A DNA stretch of 64,000 nt from Ignavibacteriota bacterium (GTDB lineage: Bacteria > Bacteroidota > Ignavibacteria > SZUA-365): NCBI GenBank assembly GCA_016218045.1, contig JACRFB010000026.1, positions 50,325 through 114,324 of the forward strand. The letters are read 5' to 3'. The notes under the pieces were generated by a model. That model was not told where the DNA came from. It saw only the letters and a list, made by a program, of their open reading frames with translations, and did not search any database. Shown here one piece after another: positions 1 through 8,023 of this stretch; position 1 is the first letter of the stretch; each line of letters begins with the position of its first letter. A program made the translations under genes and the position numbers.

Positions 1-938
1 ACTGCCACAGCGCCCTGGTCTGCGCGGCCCGCGCGCTCACGACGATCGACAGCGCAGACGCCATCGAGGCGGCGCTCTCGGCACTTCCGCTCGAACTGCC
101 GCACACTCCGGCAGCGCGATTCGCCGTGGAATGCGCCCTTCGCGATATGTATGCCCTCCACGCAGGACAACCACTTCACGCGGTGCTGTCGCCGCATGCG
201 GCATTGGGGGCCCGCATCCGTGTGAATGCGATACTAGGACGCGGCAACGCGGCACGGATCGCAGCAGATGCCGAGGCGCGCGTCCGCGAGGGTTACACCT
301 GCCTCAAGCTGAAAGTCGGCGCAGCCGCGCTGAATCACGATCTCGACACGCTTCGCGCTGTGCGCGCACGGGTCGGTCCCGCGGTTGCGCTGCGTGCCGA
401 CGCGAACGGCGCCTGGGACGAACGCGCTGCGCTCGCGGCACTGGAAGCATTTGCGGAATTCGACCTCGAGTATGTCGAACAACCGGTCGCCGCGACCGCT
501 GCGAACGCCTTGCGGCGCGTGGCTGCGCGCTCGCCGGTACCTGTCGCCGCCGATGAATCGCTCACGTCACTCGCCGAGGCGCGTACCCTGCGCGACAGCG
601 GCGCGGTGTCGGTGTTCATCCTCAAGCCGATGGCGCTCGGAGAACTGCTGCGCTGCGTGGATTTCGCGCGGGAGTCCGCATCACACGGCGCGAAGGTGGT
701 GTTCACATCGCTGATCGATTCCGCCGTGGGCCGCCGCGCCGTCGCACACGCAGCGGCCGCCTGCGCCGGCACGCGGGATGTGCACCACGGCCTCGGCACC
801 GGCTCCCTGTTCGAACACGACGTCGCGGACGACGGACTCGCGAACGGCGAGATCGTGCTGCCCGCCGCGCCCGGCCTCGGCCTTCGGCCCGATCTCTCCC
901 GCTTCGTCGTGCTCCTCGATGTGCGGCACCCGTCCTGA
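1..938 (+). CDS. menC: o-Succinylbenzoate synthase, 5' end outside window (partial)
   Basis: Enolase-superfamily enzyme that dehydrates SHCHC to o-succinylbenzoate in menaquinone synthesis. The frame is open from base 3 with no start visible, so the N-terminus lies upstream of the window. The visible 311 residues hold the superfamily catalytic set in order: KLK (CLKLKVG, about nt 300-320), metal ligands in RADANGAW, EYVEQP and AADES, and a second lysine in FILKPMAL. It ends 10 bp before menE, which supports OSB synthase over another enolase-superfamily enzyme (for example dipeptide epimerase) and suggests one transcript. Confidence 0.85.
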   Translation, partial: CHSALVCAARALTTIDSADAIEAALSALPLELPHTPAARFAVECALRDMYALHAGQPLHAVLSPHAALGARIRVNAILGRGNAARIAADAEARVREGYTCLKLKVGAAALNHDLDTLRAVRARVGPAVALRADANGAWDERAALAALEAFAEFDLEYVEQPVAATAANALRRVAARSPVPVAADESLTSLAEARTLRDSGAVSVFILKPMALGELLRCVDFARESASHGAKVVFTSLIDSAVGRRAVAHAAAACAGTRDVHHGLGTGSLFEHDVADDGLANGEIVLPAAPGLGLRPDLSRFVVLLDVRHPS

Positions 939-948
939 CCACACACCC

Positions 949-2475
949 ATGTTCCTGCCCGACGCCCTCGCCCTCGCCGCCCCCGACGCGCTCGCTCTCG
1001 ACGCGCCGGACGGCCGCCTCTGTTATGCCGATCTCGCGTCTCGTGCACGCGGAGTGGCCGCGCGCCTGCGCGACGATCTCGGAATCGGGGCGGGCGACAT
1101 CGTCGCGACACTCTCCGGCAACACCGCGGGCCATGCGGTGCTGCTTCACGCGTGTGCGATACTCGGCGCGGTGTGCGCGCCGCTGAATCCGCGTCTCACT
1201 GCGCGCGAACTCGCTGAACGCCTTGCCATTGTTGGTCCGCGGGTGATTCTCGCAGAAGCTGCGCGGATGCCTCTTGCAGCAGCGGCGCTCGACATGTATT
1301 CATCACAAAATGCGGCGCAACGTTCCGAGCCACCGCAAGTATCACTGCCTGCACTCATGGACATCGATGCAGCCGCCGCTTCCGTGATGCGGGAGGGAGC
1401 ACTGCCCGCGCACGAGTGGACGTCCGATGAAACGGCGTGGATCGTCTTTACCTCCGGCAGCACCGCCGTGCCGAAGGCCGTGCCGCTCACCTGCGGAAAT
1501 ATCCTCTCGTCCGCGCGCGCATCAACACGTGTGCTCGGTTCTCATCCCGACGATCTCTGGCTCAGTCCCATCCCGCTGTTTCATGTGGGCGGACTCTCCG
1601 TACTCGCCCGCTGTGCTCTCGACGGCACCGCCGCGCTCCTGCCGCCATCAAGCTCCGCCGAGGAACTGCTCTCGATACTCCGCAGCGAGCCGGTCACTCT
1701 CATGTCGCTCGTGCCCACAGTGTTCCGTCGTTTGCTCGATACGGACGCGTCGTTCACCGGTGCGAATTTTCCGCATCTGCGCGCCATTCTTCTCGGAGGC
1801 GCACACGCCGCGGACGATCTTCTGCACGACGCCGCGACCCGCGCTCTGCCCGTCCTCTGCACCTACGGACTCACCGAAGCCGCATCGCAGGTCGCCACCG
1901 TGCCGCTCCGCGATGCCGACCGCAAGCGCGGCAGTGCGGGCCTGCCGCTCGATGGTTTCACCGTCACGATTCGGGGCGGCGATGGTATCGTCGTGCCTGC
2001 AGGTGCGCGCGGCGAAATTTGTATCGCCGGACCGCAGGTCATGGCGCACTATCTCGGCGAAGTGATCACTCACCGTAACAGCGAGGGATATTTCCGTACC
2101 GGCGACCTCGGCCGTCTCGACGACGAAGGATTTCTGTACGTCGAAGGCCGTATCGACGACATGATTATCACAGGCGGCGAGAATGTGGCTCCGGCCGAGA
2201 TCGAAAACGTGCTGCGGCAACATCCGCAGGTGCGGGATGTGTGTGTGATAGGCCTGCCCGACCGCGAATGGGGGCAGCGCATCGCGGCGGCAATTGTGGC
2301 GCGGGATGAAACACCCACACCTGCCGACCTCGAAGCCGTCTGCCGCGCGGCGTTGGCCTCGTACAAGATTCCGAAGCTCTGGCACTTCGTGGACGAACTG
2401 CCGCTGACTCCATCCGGCAAAGTGCGGCGTTCGGTTCTTGTCGAAATACTTGCGGCCGTATTCGCGCCACGTTGA
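949..2475 (+). CDS. menE: o-Succinylbenzoate-CoA ligase
   Basis: Acyl-adenylate-forming (ANL superfamily) ligase of 508 aa that activates o-succinylbenzoate with ATP and CoA. The ATG at 949 sits 10 bp after the menC stop; the frame is open further upstream but that part overlaps menC. Motifs: phosphate-binding loop TSGSTAVPKA near residue 170, YGLTEA near 306, YFRTGDLG near 381, hinge region with GGENVAPAEIE near 409, and the C-terminal catalytic lysine in PSGKVRR near 490. Similar motifs occur in all ANL enzymes; the link to menC decides the substrate call. The gene converges on ubiE. Confidence 0.88.
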   Translation: MFLPDALALAAPDALALDAPDGRLCYADLASRARGVAARLRDDLGIGAGDIVATLSGNTAGHAVLLHACAILGAVCAPLNPRLTARELAERLAIVGPRVILAEAARMPLAAAALDMYSSQNAAQRSEPPQVSLPALMDIDAAAASVMREGALPAHEWTSDETAWIVFTSGSTAVPKAVPLTCGNILSSARASTRVLGSHPDDLWLSPIPLFHVGGLSVLARCALDGTAALLPPSSSAEELLSILRSEPVTLMSLVPTVFRRLLDTDASFTGANFPHLRAILLGGAHAADDLLHDAATRALPVLCTYGLTEAASQVATVPLRDADRKRGSAGLPLDGFTVTIRGGDGIVVPAGARGEICIAGPQVMAHYLGEVITHRNSEGYFRTGDLGRLDDEGFLYVEGRIDDMIITGGENVAPAEIENVLRQHPQVRDVCVIGLPDREWGQRIAAAIVARDETPTPADLEAVCRAALASYKIPKLWHFVDELPLTPSGKVRRSVLVEILAAVFAPR

Positions 2476-2489
2476 TCGCGCGCGTCACG

Positions 2490-2503
2490 CCTCACGTGTG
2501 AGG
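2490..2503. terminator. Weak hairpin between convergent menE and ubiE
   Basis: The 61-bp gap between the convergent menE and ubiE stops contains a small dyad, cctca-cgtg-tgagg. There is no clear T-run on either side, so intrinsic termination is only a possibility. Confidence 0.25.
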
Positions 2504-2536
2504 TCGCGGCGCGGGCTAGCCTCGGTGCTGCCGCCT

Positions 2537-3226
2537 TCAGGCGACCACGCCGATATACAGATACGCGATGCCGCCCGTCAACGGCACGACGCGGTGCGAG
2601 GCGAAGACGTCGGCCTCATCCATCAGCTTCAGGAAATCATCGCCGGTGGGGAAGGCGGCCGACGTGCGTGTCAGGTATTCGTACGCGTCGCGTTTGCCCG
2701 AGATAATTCCGCCCACAAGCGGAATAATGACCTTGCTGTAGAAGGTGAAGAAGGGACGCATCCACCACAGCGGTGTGCCGAATTCCAGCACCATGACACG
2801 GCCGCCGGATTTCACCACGCGTCCCATGCTGCGCAGCGCCGCGACCGGATCGTCCACATTCCGTATGCCGAAGGCGATCGAGGCGACGTCGAATCTATCG
2901 CTCTCGTAGGTCAACTGCATCGCGTCCTGAATTTCCCAGGCGATGTCCATGCCCTGTTGCTGTGCCTTGGCCGGAGCGAAGGCGAGCATCTCCGCGCAGA
3001 AGTCCGTGCCGACCACGCGCCCCCGCGCACCGACGGCGCGCTTGAATTCGATGGCGAGATCACCCGTGCCCGTGGCGCAGTCCACAACCGCGTCGCCCTC
3101 GCGCACGCCGCTCTCGCGCACGGTGCGTGTGCGCCAGCGATGGTGCACGCCAATCGAGAGGAAGGAATTCGCGCGGTCGTAGGTGCCGGCGATTTCGGCG
3201 AACATATTCCGGACGTGTGTGCTCAC
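2537..3226 (-). CDS. ubiE: Demethylmenaquinone methyltransferase
   Basis: Class I SAM-dependent methyltransferase (229 aa) for the last step of menaquinone synthesis (MenG/UbiE). The SAM-binding motif VVDCATGTGDLAIEF lies at residues 48-62. The family signature (FAEIAGTYDRANSFLSIGVHHRWR) is at the N-terminus, and GIRNVDDPVAALR and KSGGRVMVLEFGTP follow. Translation appears to start at GTG (3226), preceded by a good GGGAG seven bases upstream. It lies 58 bp downstream of aroF on the same strand, probably co-transcribed: aroF feeds chorismate, the precursor of menaquinone. With menC/menE next door, menaquinone rather than ubiquinone is the likely product. Confidence 0.92.
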   Translation of the reverse strand: MSTHVRNMFAEIAGTYDRANSFLSIGVHHRWRTRTVRESGVREGDAVVDCATGTGDLAIEFKRAVGARGRVVGTDFCAEMLAFAPAKAQQQGMDIAWEIQDAMQLTYESDRFDVASIAFGIRNVDDPVAALRSMGRVVKSGGRVMVLEFGTPLWWMRPFFTFYSKVIIPLVGGIISGKRDAYEYLTRTSAAFPTGDDFLKLMDEADVFASHRVVPLTGGIAYLYIGVVA

Positions 3227-3284
3227 GTGTGCTCCCGTCGTCGCGGCCGGCGCACCTGCGCGGGGTGCCGTGTGCCGCGCTGTG

Positions 3285-4151
3285 TCACATCGAACGGCCG
3301 ACAGTCGGCGCTATGGCGCGCAGGCGGCGCATCATGTCGGCAAACTGGACCGGACTCAACGCCTGATCCGCATCCGACAGCGCGTCGGTGGGATTCGGAT
3401 GCACTTCCACCATCAGCCCGTCGGCTCCCGCCGCAAGTGATGCCGCCGCCAGCGCGGGTATGAGTTCCGGATTGCCCGTGGCGTGCGACGGATCGATGAT
3501 GACGGGGAAGGGCGTCTGCTGTCGTGCCAGCACCGCACCCGCAAGATCGAGCGTGAAGCGTGTCTCGTTCGAGAACGTGCGAATGCCCCTTTCACACAGG
3601 ATGATCTGGTCGTTGCCGCCGAGGTACACGTATTCCGCCGCGAGCAACCATTCCTTGATCGTCGCCGCAAAACCGCGCTTGAGCAGGACGGGTTTGCGCA
3701 CCTGGCCGAGATCCTTCAGCAGGGCGGTGTTGTCCATATTGCGCGATCCCACCTGGAACGCGTCGACGTACGGCTCCATCGTTTCGATGTCGTGCTGCGA
3801 GAGCACTTCCGTCACCATCGGTATTCCCTGTGCATCCGCGGCCTCGCGCATGTAGCGCACACCCTCGAGCCCCAGGCCCTGGAATGCGTACGGACTTGTC
3901 CGCGCCTTGAATGCGCCGCCGCGCAGCACATGCGCCTGCTCGCGCGCCACAAGACCCGCCGCAAGCGAAATCTGCTGCGCACTCTCGACGGCACATGGCC
4001 CGGCAATAACCACGAAACGCTCCGCACCGAAGGCGACGCCGCCGATGTGAACGTTCTTCGCGAGCGTCGCACGCGTGGGTGTGTCGACTTTCAAAGCCGT
4101 TTCCTGCTCTTTGATCGCGTCTGGGGGTATATGAACCTGCTTCTCGCTCAT
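3285..4151 (-). CDS. aroF: 3-Deoxy-7-phosphoheptulonate synthase (type I-beta)
   Basis: DAHP synthase (288 aa) condensing phosphoenolpyruvate and erythrose 4-phosphate at the entry of the shikimate pathway. Visible family features: AGPCAVES (50-57), [17 protein letters not shown] (about 78-94), [20 protein letters not shown] and [12 protein letters not shown]. The protein starts only about 45 residues before the barrel and lacks a separate ACT or chorismate-mutase domain, so feedback control by a fused regulatory domain is not expected. The ATG at 4151 has GGAG seven bases upstream. It is first in a probable aroF-ubiE transcript. KDO-8-phosphate synthase is related, but the motif set fits DAHP synthase better. 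Confidence 0.92.
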   Translation of the reverse strand: MSEKQVHIPPDAIKEQETALKVDTPTRATLAKNVHIGGVAFGAERFVVIAGPCAVESAQQISLAAGLVAREQAHVLRGGAFKARTSPYAFQGLGLEGVRYMREAADAQGIPMVTEVLSQHDIETMEPYVDAFQVGSRNMDNTALLKDLGQVRKPVLLKRGFAATIKEWLLAAEYVYLGGNDQIILCERGIRTFSNETRFTLDLAGAVLARQQTPFPVIIDPSHATGNPELIPALAAASLAAGADGLMVEVHPNPTDALSDADQALSPVQFADMMRRLRAIAPTVGRSM

Positions 4152-4188
4152 GTGCTCCGTTTTCGTCCCTGACCGGGAGAAAAGCTGA

Positions 4189-4220
4189 CTTGTCTCGTCG
4201 CTTCTGTCGTGCTATACTTG
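4189..4220 (+). promoter_or_regulatory. Promoter candidate for the double-YHS gene
   Basis: Reads both as a sigma70-like promoter (TTGTCT at 4190-4195, 17-bp spacer, TATACT at 4213-4218) and as a Bacteroidota-type one (cTTG-N20-TAtacTTG). The start codon is about 235 bp downstream, so the RNA would carry a long leader with a small perfect hairpin at 4238-4252 (ggagtc-ggc-gactcc). No known riboswitch was recognised in that leader. Confidence 0.5.
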
Positions 4221-4455
4221 TGTTCGCCTCGGAATTCGGAGTCGGCGACTCCTGAAACGAATGAATCGAACAATATTCGTGAATTCCGAACAGTTTAACA
4301 AAGAAGCCCGGGTTTTTGTTCTCCGGGTGGAAAAAAACCGCATTCAGCCGGCAAATTGCGGCGCGTATCCGATGATACAGCCGCCGCGGATCGGTACTCC
4401 CGTACACCCATCAATAGACAATTTCTTTACACATCTCAGTCAGGAGATACGACGC

Positions 4456-4989
4456 ATGAAACAGATTACACTCGCAGTGATGCTTTTTGCGCTCGCCCTC
4501 GGAACGGCGGCCGCGCAGGACGGGCACAAGGAAAAGGCCAAGGACGCATCCGCCACCACCGCCAAACTCATCTGCCCCGTGACCGGCGAGGATGCGGATC
4601 CCGAAGTGACCTATGATCACGAAGGAAAGACCTACTCCTTCTGCTGTGAAGGCTGCGTGTCGAAATTCAAGAAAGATCCGGCCAAGTTTATCAAGGCCAG
4701 CGCGAAGAAGCAGTTCGATCCCTGCGACCACCCCGAAGGCGAGAAGGAAGGCCATGCGCACGAGGCAGTTGCACCAGATAACGGCAAGGCCGTCATCAAT
4801 ACGGGCAAGGACCTCTCCGCAAAAATCGTGAACACCATCTGCCCCGTCATGAACGAGGAAGTGGATCCGAAAGTCACCACCGTGTCCTACAAAGGCAAGG
4901 TGTACGGCTTCTGCTGTAAGAGCTGCATCAAGAAGTTCGCGAACGACCCCGAGAAGTATCTCAAGAAAATGAAGGGCGAGCAGAGCTGA
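4456..4989 (+). CDS. Secreted protein with two YHS metal-binding domains
   Basis: Precursor of 177 aa with a signal peptide (MKQITLAVMLFALALGTAAA, probable cleavage before Q21). Two YHS domains follow: residues 38-80 (Cys40, Cys63-Cys64, Cys67) and 127-170 (Cys129, Cys153-Cys154, Cys157). They are joined by a linker rich in His, Asp and Glu (DPCDHPEGEKEGHAHE). YHS domains are small Cys-rich modules found in heavy-metal ATPases and related proteins, so periplasmic metal binding (copper, for example) is the natural guess; the metal is unknown. The ATG at 4456 is chosen over an in-frame upstream start because it begins the signal peptide and has CAGGAG ten bases upstream. Transcription is probably single-gene, closed by the terminator at 5014-5045. 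Confidence 0.8.
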   Translation: MKQITLAVMLFALALGTAAAQDGHKEKAKDASATTAKLICPVTGEDADPEVTYDHEGKTYSFCCEGCVSKFKKDPAKFIKASAKKQFDPCDHPEGEKEGHAHEAVAPDNGKAVINTGKDLSAKIVNTICPVMNEEVDPKVTTVSYKGKVYGFCCKSCIKKFANDPEKYLKKMKGEQS

Positions 4990-5013
4990 TTCGCTCCCGC
5001 CCCGTGGCAACAG

Positions 5014-5045
5014 CCCGCGCAGCTCACGTTGCGCGGGTTTTTTTT
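5014..5045 (+). terminator. Rho-independent terminator after the YHS gene
   Basis: Perfect 8-bp stem cccgcgca/tgcgcggg (5014-5021 with 5030-5037), 8-nt loop, then eight T. Its T-run touches the last codon of the convergent DUF3037 gene. Confidence 0.9.
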
Positions 5046-5433
5046 ATCCGATCCGCACCATGGTCCGCAGCAGGTGCTCGAGCGCGGCGGCGGGATCGGA
5101 ACAGGACCCGGTGTGTACAGGAGAGGTCTGTATGATCGAACTGCGCGGAGCCACCAGCCACAAAAACCGTTCGCGCTGGGGAAGCAGGCCGATAGGACCG
5201 GCATCCGCGCCTCCGGCGCAGATGCGCGGCACACTGGCCAGGTGCAGACGGATCGCTTCGAGATCCGCCTCCGGATGCAGCCGCTGAAGGCGCTCCTCAT
5301 CGAGTTCGATGCGCGCCTCGAGGAAACGGAGCGATGGGCACGAGAGTATCGCGCCGGCGTTCAGGAATTCTTCCCGGTCCACGCGCGGCACGACACGCAC
5401 TATCGCGTAGTCATACGTGTGCAGCTCTGGCAC
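5044..5433 (-). CDS. DUF3037 family protein
   Basis: Small protein of 129 aa resembling the DUF3037 family (N-terminal YDYAIVRVVPRVDREEFLNAG, central LHLASVPRICAGG, C-terminal RFLWLVAPRSSIIQTSPVHTG). The function of the family is unknown. It often lies beside a HipA-like kinase, as here: the start overlaps the end of the upstream kinase gene by 23 bp, implying translational coupling. The start is GTG at 5433, with a very strong GAGGAGG seven bases upstream. A partner or modulator of the kinase is an inference from context only. Confidence 0.72.
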   Translation of the reverse strand: MPELHTYDYAIVRVVPRVDREEFLNAGAILSCPSLRFLEARIELDEERLQRLHPEADLEAIRLHLASVPRICAGGADAGPIGLLPQRERFLWLVAPRSSIIQTSPVHTGSCSDPAAALEHLLRTMVRIG

Positions 5434-6193
5434 GGCGTGCCTCCTCGATGAAACTACCTGGTTGTCTGCTGCGCTCGGAAAGAAAGGCGGCGTATTCGTG
5501 CCGCGCGCGCGCGCCGCGACCGGCGTGGTCGCCGCCCTCGAGCCACTCGTCCGGGACGGCGTCGAGTACCGAGGAGATCAGATCGGGCGTTATCGCAAGC
5601 TGGAGCATCGAGGCGGCCTCGTCGAGAGCGCTGGCAAAGGGCAGAAGGACGTGGTCGCGGATCAGCGCAAAAGGATCGTTCCACCGCTCCGCCAACGCCG
5701 TGTCGGCGTGATGCAGGTACAGCGCGGATCCATGGTCGATCAACCACAGGTTCTTGTGCCACAGCAGCATGTTGGTGTTGCGCGGCGTACGGTCGACATT
5801 CATCACCAGAGCGTCGAAACAGACGATTCGCGAGGCAAGCAGGGGATCGGGTCTTTCGGCGACGGGATCGAAGGTGACGGATCCGGGAAGATAATCAAGT
5901 GCGAGATTCAGTCCCGCACTCGCACGGATAAGGTCCTGAATCTCCGGATCCGGTTCGGTGCGCGCCAGATCCGGATCGAGCTGCACAAAGACGAGTTCGG
6001 GAACTCGCAGGCCCGCGGCGCGTGCAAGTTCACCGCCGATCAACTCCGCGATCAGGGCCTTCGCGCCCTGTCCCGCGCCGCGGAATTTGAGCACATACAG
6101 CCCGTCGTCGTCGGCCTCCACAATCGCGGGAAGTGAGCCGCCCTCGCGAAGCGGGGTGACGTAGCGCGTTGCCGCGACGGTGCGGAGTGTCAT
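5411..6193 (-). CDS. HipA-like family protein kinase
   Basis: 260 aa with the core of the HipA/PI3K-like kinase fold but without the N-terminal subdomain of canonical HipA. Visible motifs: VLKFRGAGQGAKALIAELIGG (residues 34-54, nucleotide-binding lysine region), catalytic-loop equivalent ALVMNVDRTPRNTNMLL (Asp134, Asn139) and metal-binding DHG (Asp153). No HipB-type helix-turn-helix gene is adjacent, so this is not a standard hipBA toxin-antitoxin pair; the partner is the overlapping DUF3037 gene. The substrate is unknown. The ATG at 6193 was chosen because the open frame upstream lacks family similarity. Confidence 0.72.
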   Translation of the reverse strand: MTLRTVAATRYVTPLREGGSLPAIVEADDDGLYVLKFRGAGQGAKALIAELIGGELARAAGLRVPELVFVQLDPDLARTEPDPEIQDLIRASAGLNLALDYLPGSVTFDPVAERPDPLLASRIVCFDALVMNVDRTPRNTNMLLWHKNLWLIDHGSALYLHHADTALAERWNDPFALIRDHVLLPFASALDEAASMLQLAITPDLISSVLDAVPDEWLEGGDHAGRGARARHEYAAFLSERSRQPGSFIEEARRARAAHV

Positions 6194-6224
6194 GTCCGCA
6201 AGGTCCGTGTCGAGGCGGTGTCGG

Positions 6225-7694
6225 TCATCCCGCCACGCCGCAGAGGGCCGAATGTCCGTGCGTGCGGAACGAGAAGTGCGGGAAGTACTCGCCGTACGGG
6301 TACTCGAATCCGTCGGGCCAGTACATGCCTGTGCGCGTATCGAGCCGGTACTCGCCGCGGTATTCTCCGCGCGCGATGATGTGCAGCATGTCGACGAGGC
6401 GGTCCACATCGGCAAAAGTGTTGTAGCAGCCGAAACTTGCGCGCACCAGGCCCGGCAGATTCGTCCGGTCGCCGGCGAGAATTTCCTCGGTCACCTTGCG
6501 CGCCATTTCAGGATCCACTTTCATCAGACGCTTCACGTAGGGATGCGCGCAGAAACAGCCGTTGCGCACGCCGATGCCGCCCTCGGCGCTCAGTATCGCC
6601 GCAATTTTTGCGTGCGGCATGTCGCCGATGGAAAAACACAGGACGCCGACCTTGTGCGCCAGATCCGCTTCGTCCGTCGGTCCGTAGAGCGCCAGACCCG
6701 GCACTTCACGGAGTTTGGGAATCGCGTACGACAGCAACTCCTGCTCGTGCCGTTCAATGTGCTGCATGCCCACGGACGTCAACACATGAATGGCCGCCGC
6801 CAGCGCGATGGCGCCGGGCACGTTCGGGCTGCCCGCCTCCTCGCTCGCCGGCGGCGCGGAGAAGGCGACAAAGTCCTCTTCCACCACATCCACCACGCCG
6901 CCACCCACCATGTCGGGATCGCCGCGTTCGAAATATGTGCGCGGACCCACCAGCACACCCACACCAAAGGGAGCGTACATTTTATGAGCGGAGTAGGCGA
7001 GGAAGTCGATATGACCCTCGTCGTCCACCGACCCCATCTCGATGCGTCGATGCGGCGCAAGCTGCGCGGCATCCACAAAGATCATCGCGCCTTCGCGATG
7101 CGCCAGCGCGGCGAGTTCGCGCACCGGATTCACTATGCCGGTGATGTTTGATGCACCCGTGACGGCCAGAAAACGCACATGGCCGCGATGCTCCGCAAAA
7201 GCGCGCTCGAGGGCGCCGAGATCGAGGTAGCCCGTGTCGTCGACACCCACATGCACCACCCGGGCATTTTTACGCCACGGCAGATCGTTCGAGTGATGCT
7301 CCATCTGCGTGGTGAGAACCACGTCGCCCGGACGCCAGTCGCAGCGGTTCGAGAGCTTGTTCACCACCTCGGTCGTGTTCTTCCCGAATATCACGATGTC
7401 GGATGCGGGATTGTATCCCACAAACGCGCCGGCCATTTCGTGGGCCTCGTCGAAGGCCCTGGTCGCCAGCATCGCCTTGAAACCCGTCCCGCGATGTACG
7501 CCGGAATAGAACTCCATAAAATCGTAAATGACGTCGAGCGCATGCCGCAGCGTGGGGGTGCTGGCGCCGTTGTCGAGAAACACATACTCCACCGTCCTCC
7601 CGTCCAACAGCGGAACCTGCGTGTCAATGCCCGCAATGTTCTCGCGGAGCATGTCCATGCTCCAGGCGCAGTGATGAGTGGACAGGTGTATCAT
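6225..7694 (-). CDS. Aminotransferase class V / cysteine desulfurase-like enzyme
   Basis: PLP-dependent enzyme of 489 aa. The PLP-binding lysine is in AYSAHKMYAPFG (Lys238), preceded by FVDAAQLAPH (Asp208), and the cofactor-binding TQMEHHSNDLPW lies at 129-140. A cysteine-rich loop NGCFCAHPY (Cys380, Cys382) lies where SufS/CsdA enzymes carry the persulfide cysteine. The C-terminal 60 residues, ending FSFRTHGHSALCG, are longer than in typical SufS (about 410 aa). No suf or isc scaffold genes are nearby, so a role in Fe-S assembly is not established. The ATG at 7694 has GGAG upstream, and the promoter at 7724-7754 is a textbook Bacteroidota match. Confidence 0.78.
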   Translation of the reverse strand: MIHLSTHHCAWSMDMLRENIAGIDTQVPLLDGRTVEYVFLDNGASTPTLRHALDVIYDFMEFYSGVHRGTGFKAMLATRAFDEAHEMAGAFVGYNPASDIVIFGKNTTEVVNKLSNRCDWRPGDVVLTTQMEHHSNDLPWRKNARVVHVGVDDTGYLDLGALERAFAEHRGHVRFLAVTGASNITGIVNPVRELAALAHREGAMIFVDAAQLAPHRRIEMGSVDDEGHIDFLAYSAHKMYAPFGVGVLVGPRTYFERGDPDMVGGGVVDVVEEDFVAFSAPPASEEAGSPNVPGAIALAAAIHVLTSVGMQHIERHEQELLSYAIPKLREVPGLALYGPTDEADLAHKVGVLCFSIGDMPHAKIAAILSAEGGIGVRNGCFCAHPYVKRLMKVDPEMARKVTEEILAGDRTNLPGLVRASFGCYNTFADVDRLVDMLHIIARGEYRGEYRLDTRTGMYWPDGFEYPYGEYFPHFSFRTHGHSALCGVAG

Positions 7695-7723
7695 GTGCGT
7701 GTCTCCATAGTTTTGTCTATCAA

Positions 7724-7754
7724 CAAAGATAGAATTCTCCGCCTGCCCCGCAAA
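7724..7754 (-). promoter_or_regulatory. Bacteroidota-type promoter for the class V aminotransferase gene
   Basis: On the minus strand TTTG (7754-7751), exactly 19 bp, then TAtcTTTG (7731-7724). This matches the published Bacteroidota consensus TTTG-N19/21-TAnnTTTG at every fixed base, about 30 bp before the ATG at 7694. Confidence 0.7.
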
Positions 7755-7921
7755 GCCGCCGCCGACAGCGGACGCCCGACACGCCTGCAACGCAAACCCG
7801 CTCCGCGGCCTGTTGCGCAGAGCGCCAGGTTTCAGCGCGATGTCGCTCCGCGATATGATCCTGCTTTGCGGAGATCCCCTCCGCGCCCGCGGAGCGGCAT
7901 GTGTGCCGGCCTGGAAAAGCG

Positions 7922-7951
7922 GAGTCCCGGCATCGGGTGATGCCGGGACTC
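7922..7951. other. Strong 12-bp hairpin between divergent transcription units' ends
   Basis: Perfect stem gagtcccggcat/atgccgggactc with a 6-nt loop. There is no good T-run on either strand. The 7695-8023 gap holds only the aminotransferase promoter, GC-rich dyads, this hairpin and the helicase terminator. It may protect the 3' end of helicase read-through RNA. Confidence 0.45.
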
Positions 7952-7982
7952 GGTGATTTGCGTTTGGGCTCTATGAGGTCTG

Positions 7983-8004
7983 AAAACACACCGCCTTTCG
8001 GCGG
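7983..8004 (-). terminator. Terminator after the DEAD-box helicase gene
   Basis: On the minus strand ccgcc-gaaa-ggcgg followed by tgtgtttt, 20 bp past the helicase stop: a short stem with a stable GNRA loop and a modest U-run. Confidence 0.6.
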
Positions 8005-8023
8005 CATCAGCCGCGCGGGGTGT

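Noticed and set aside
4221..4455. Riboswitch in the leader of the double-YHS gene
   Set aside because: Only one short hairpin was recognised and no conserved riboswitch core; kept as a leader with unknown function.
4261..4455. Longer N-terminus for the YHS protein from the upstream in-frame ATG at 4261
   Set aside because: It would place 65 charged residues before a clear signal peptide, while the ATG at 4456 has a ribosome site.
5044..6193. Canonical hipBA toxin-antitoxin operon
   Set aside because: No HipB-type helix-turn-helix gene is present and the kinase lacks the HipA N-terminal domain; only the DUF3037 pairing is supported.
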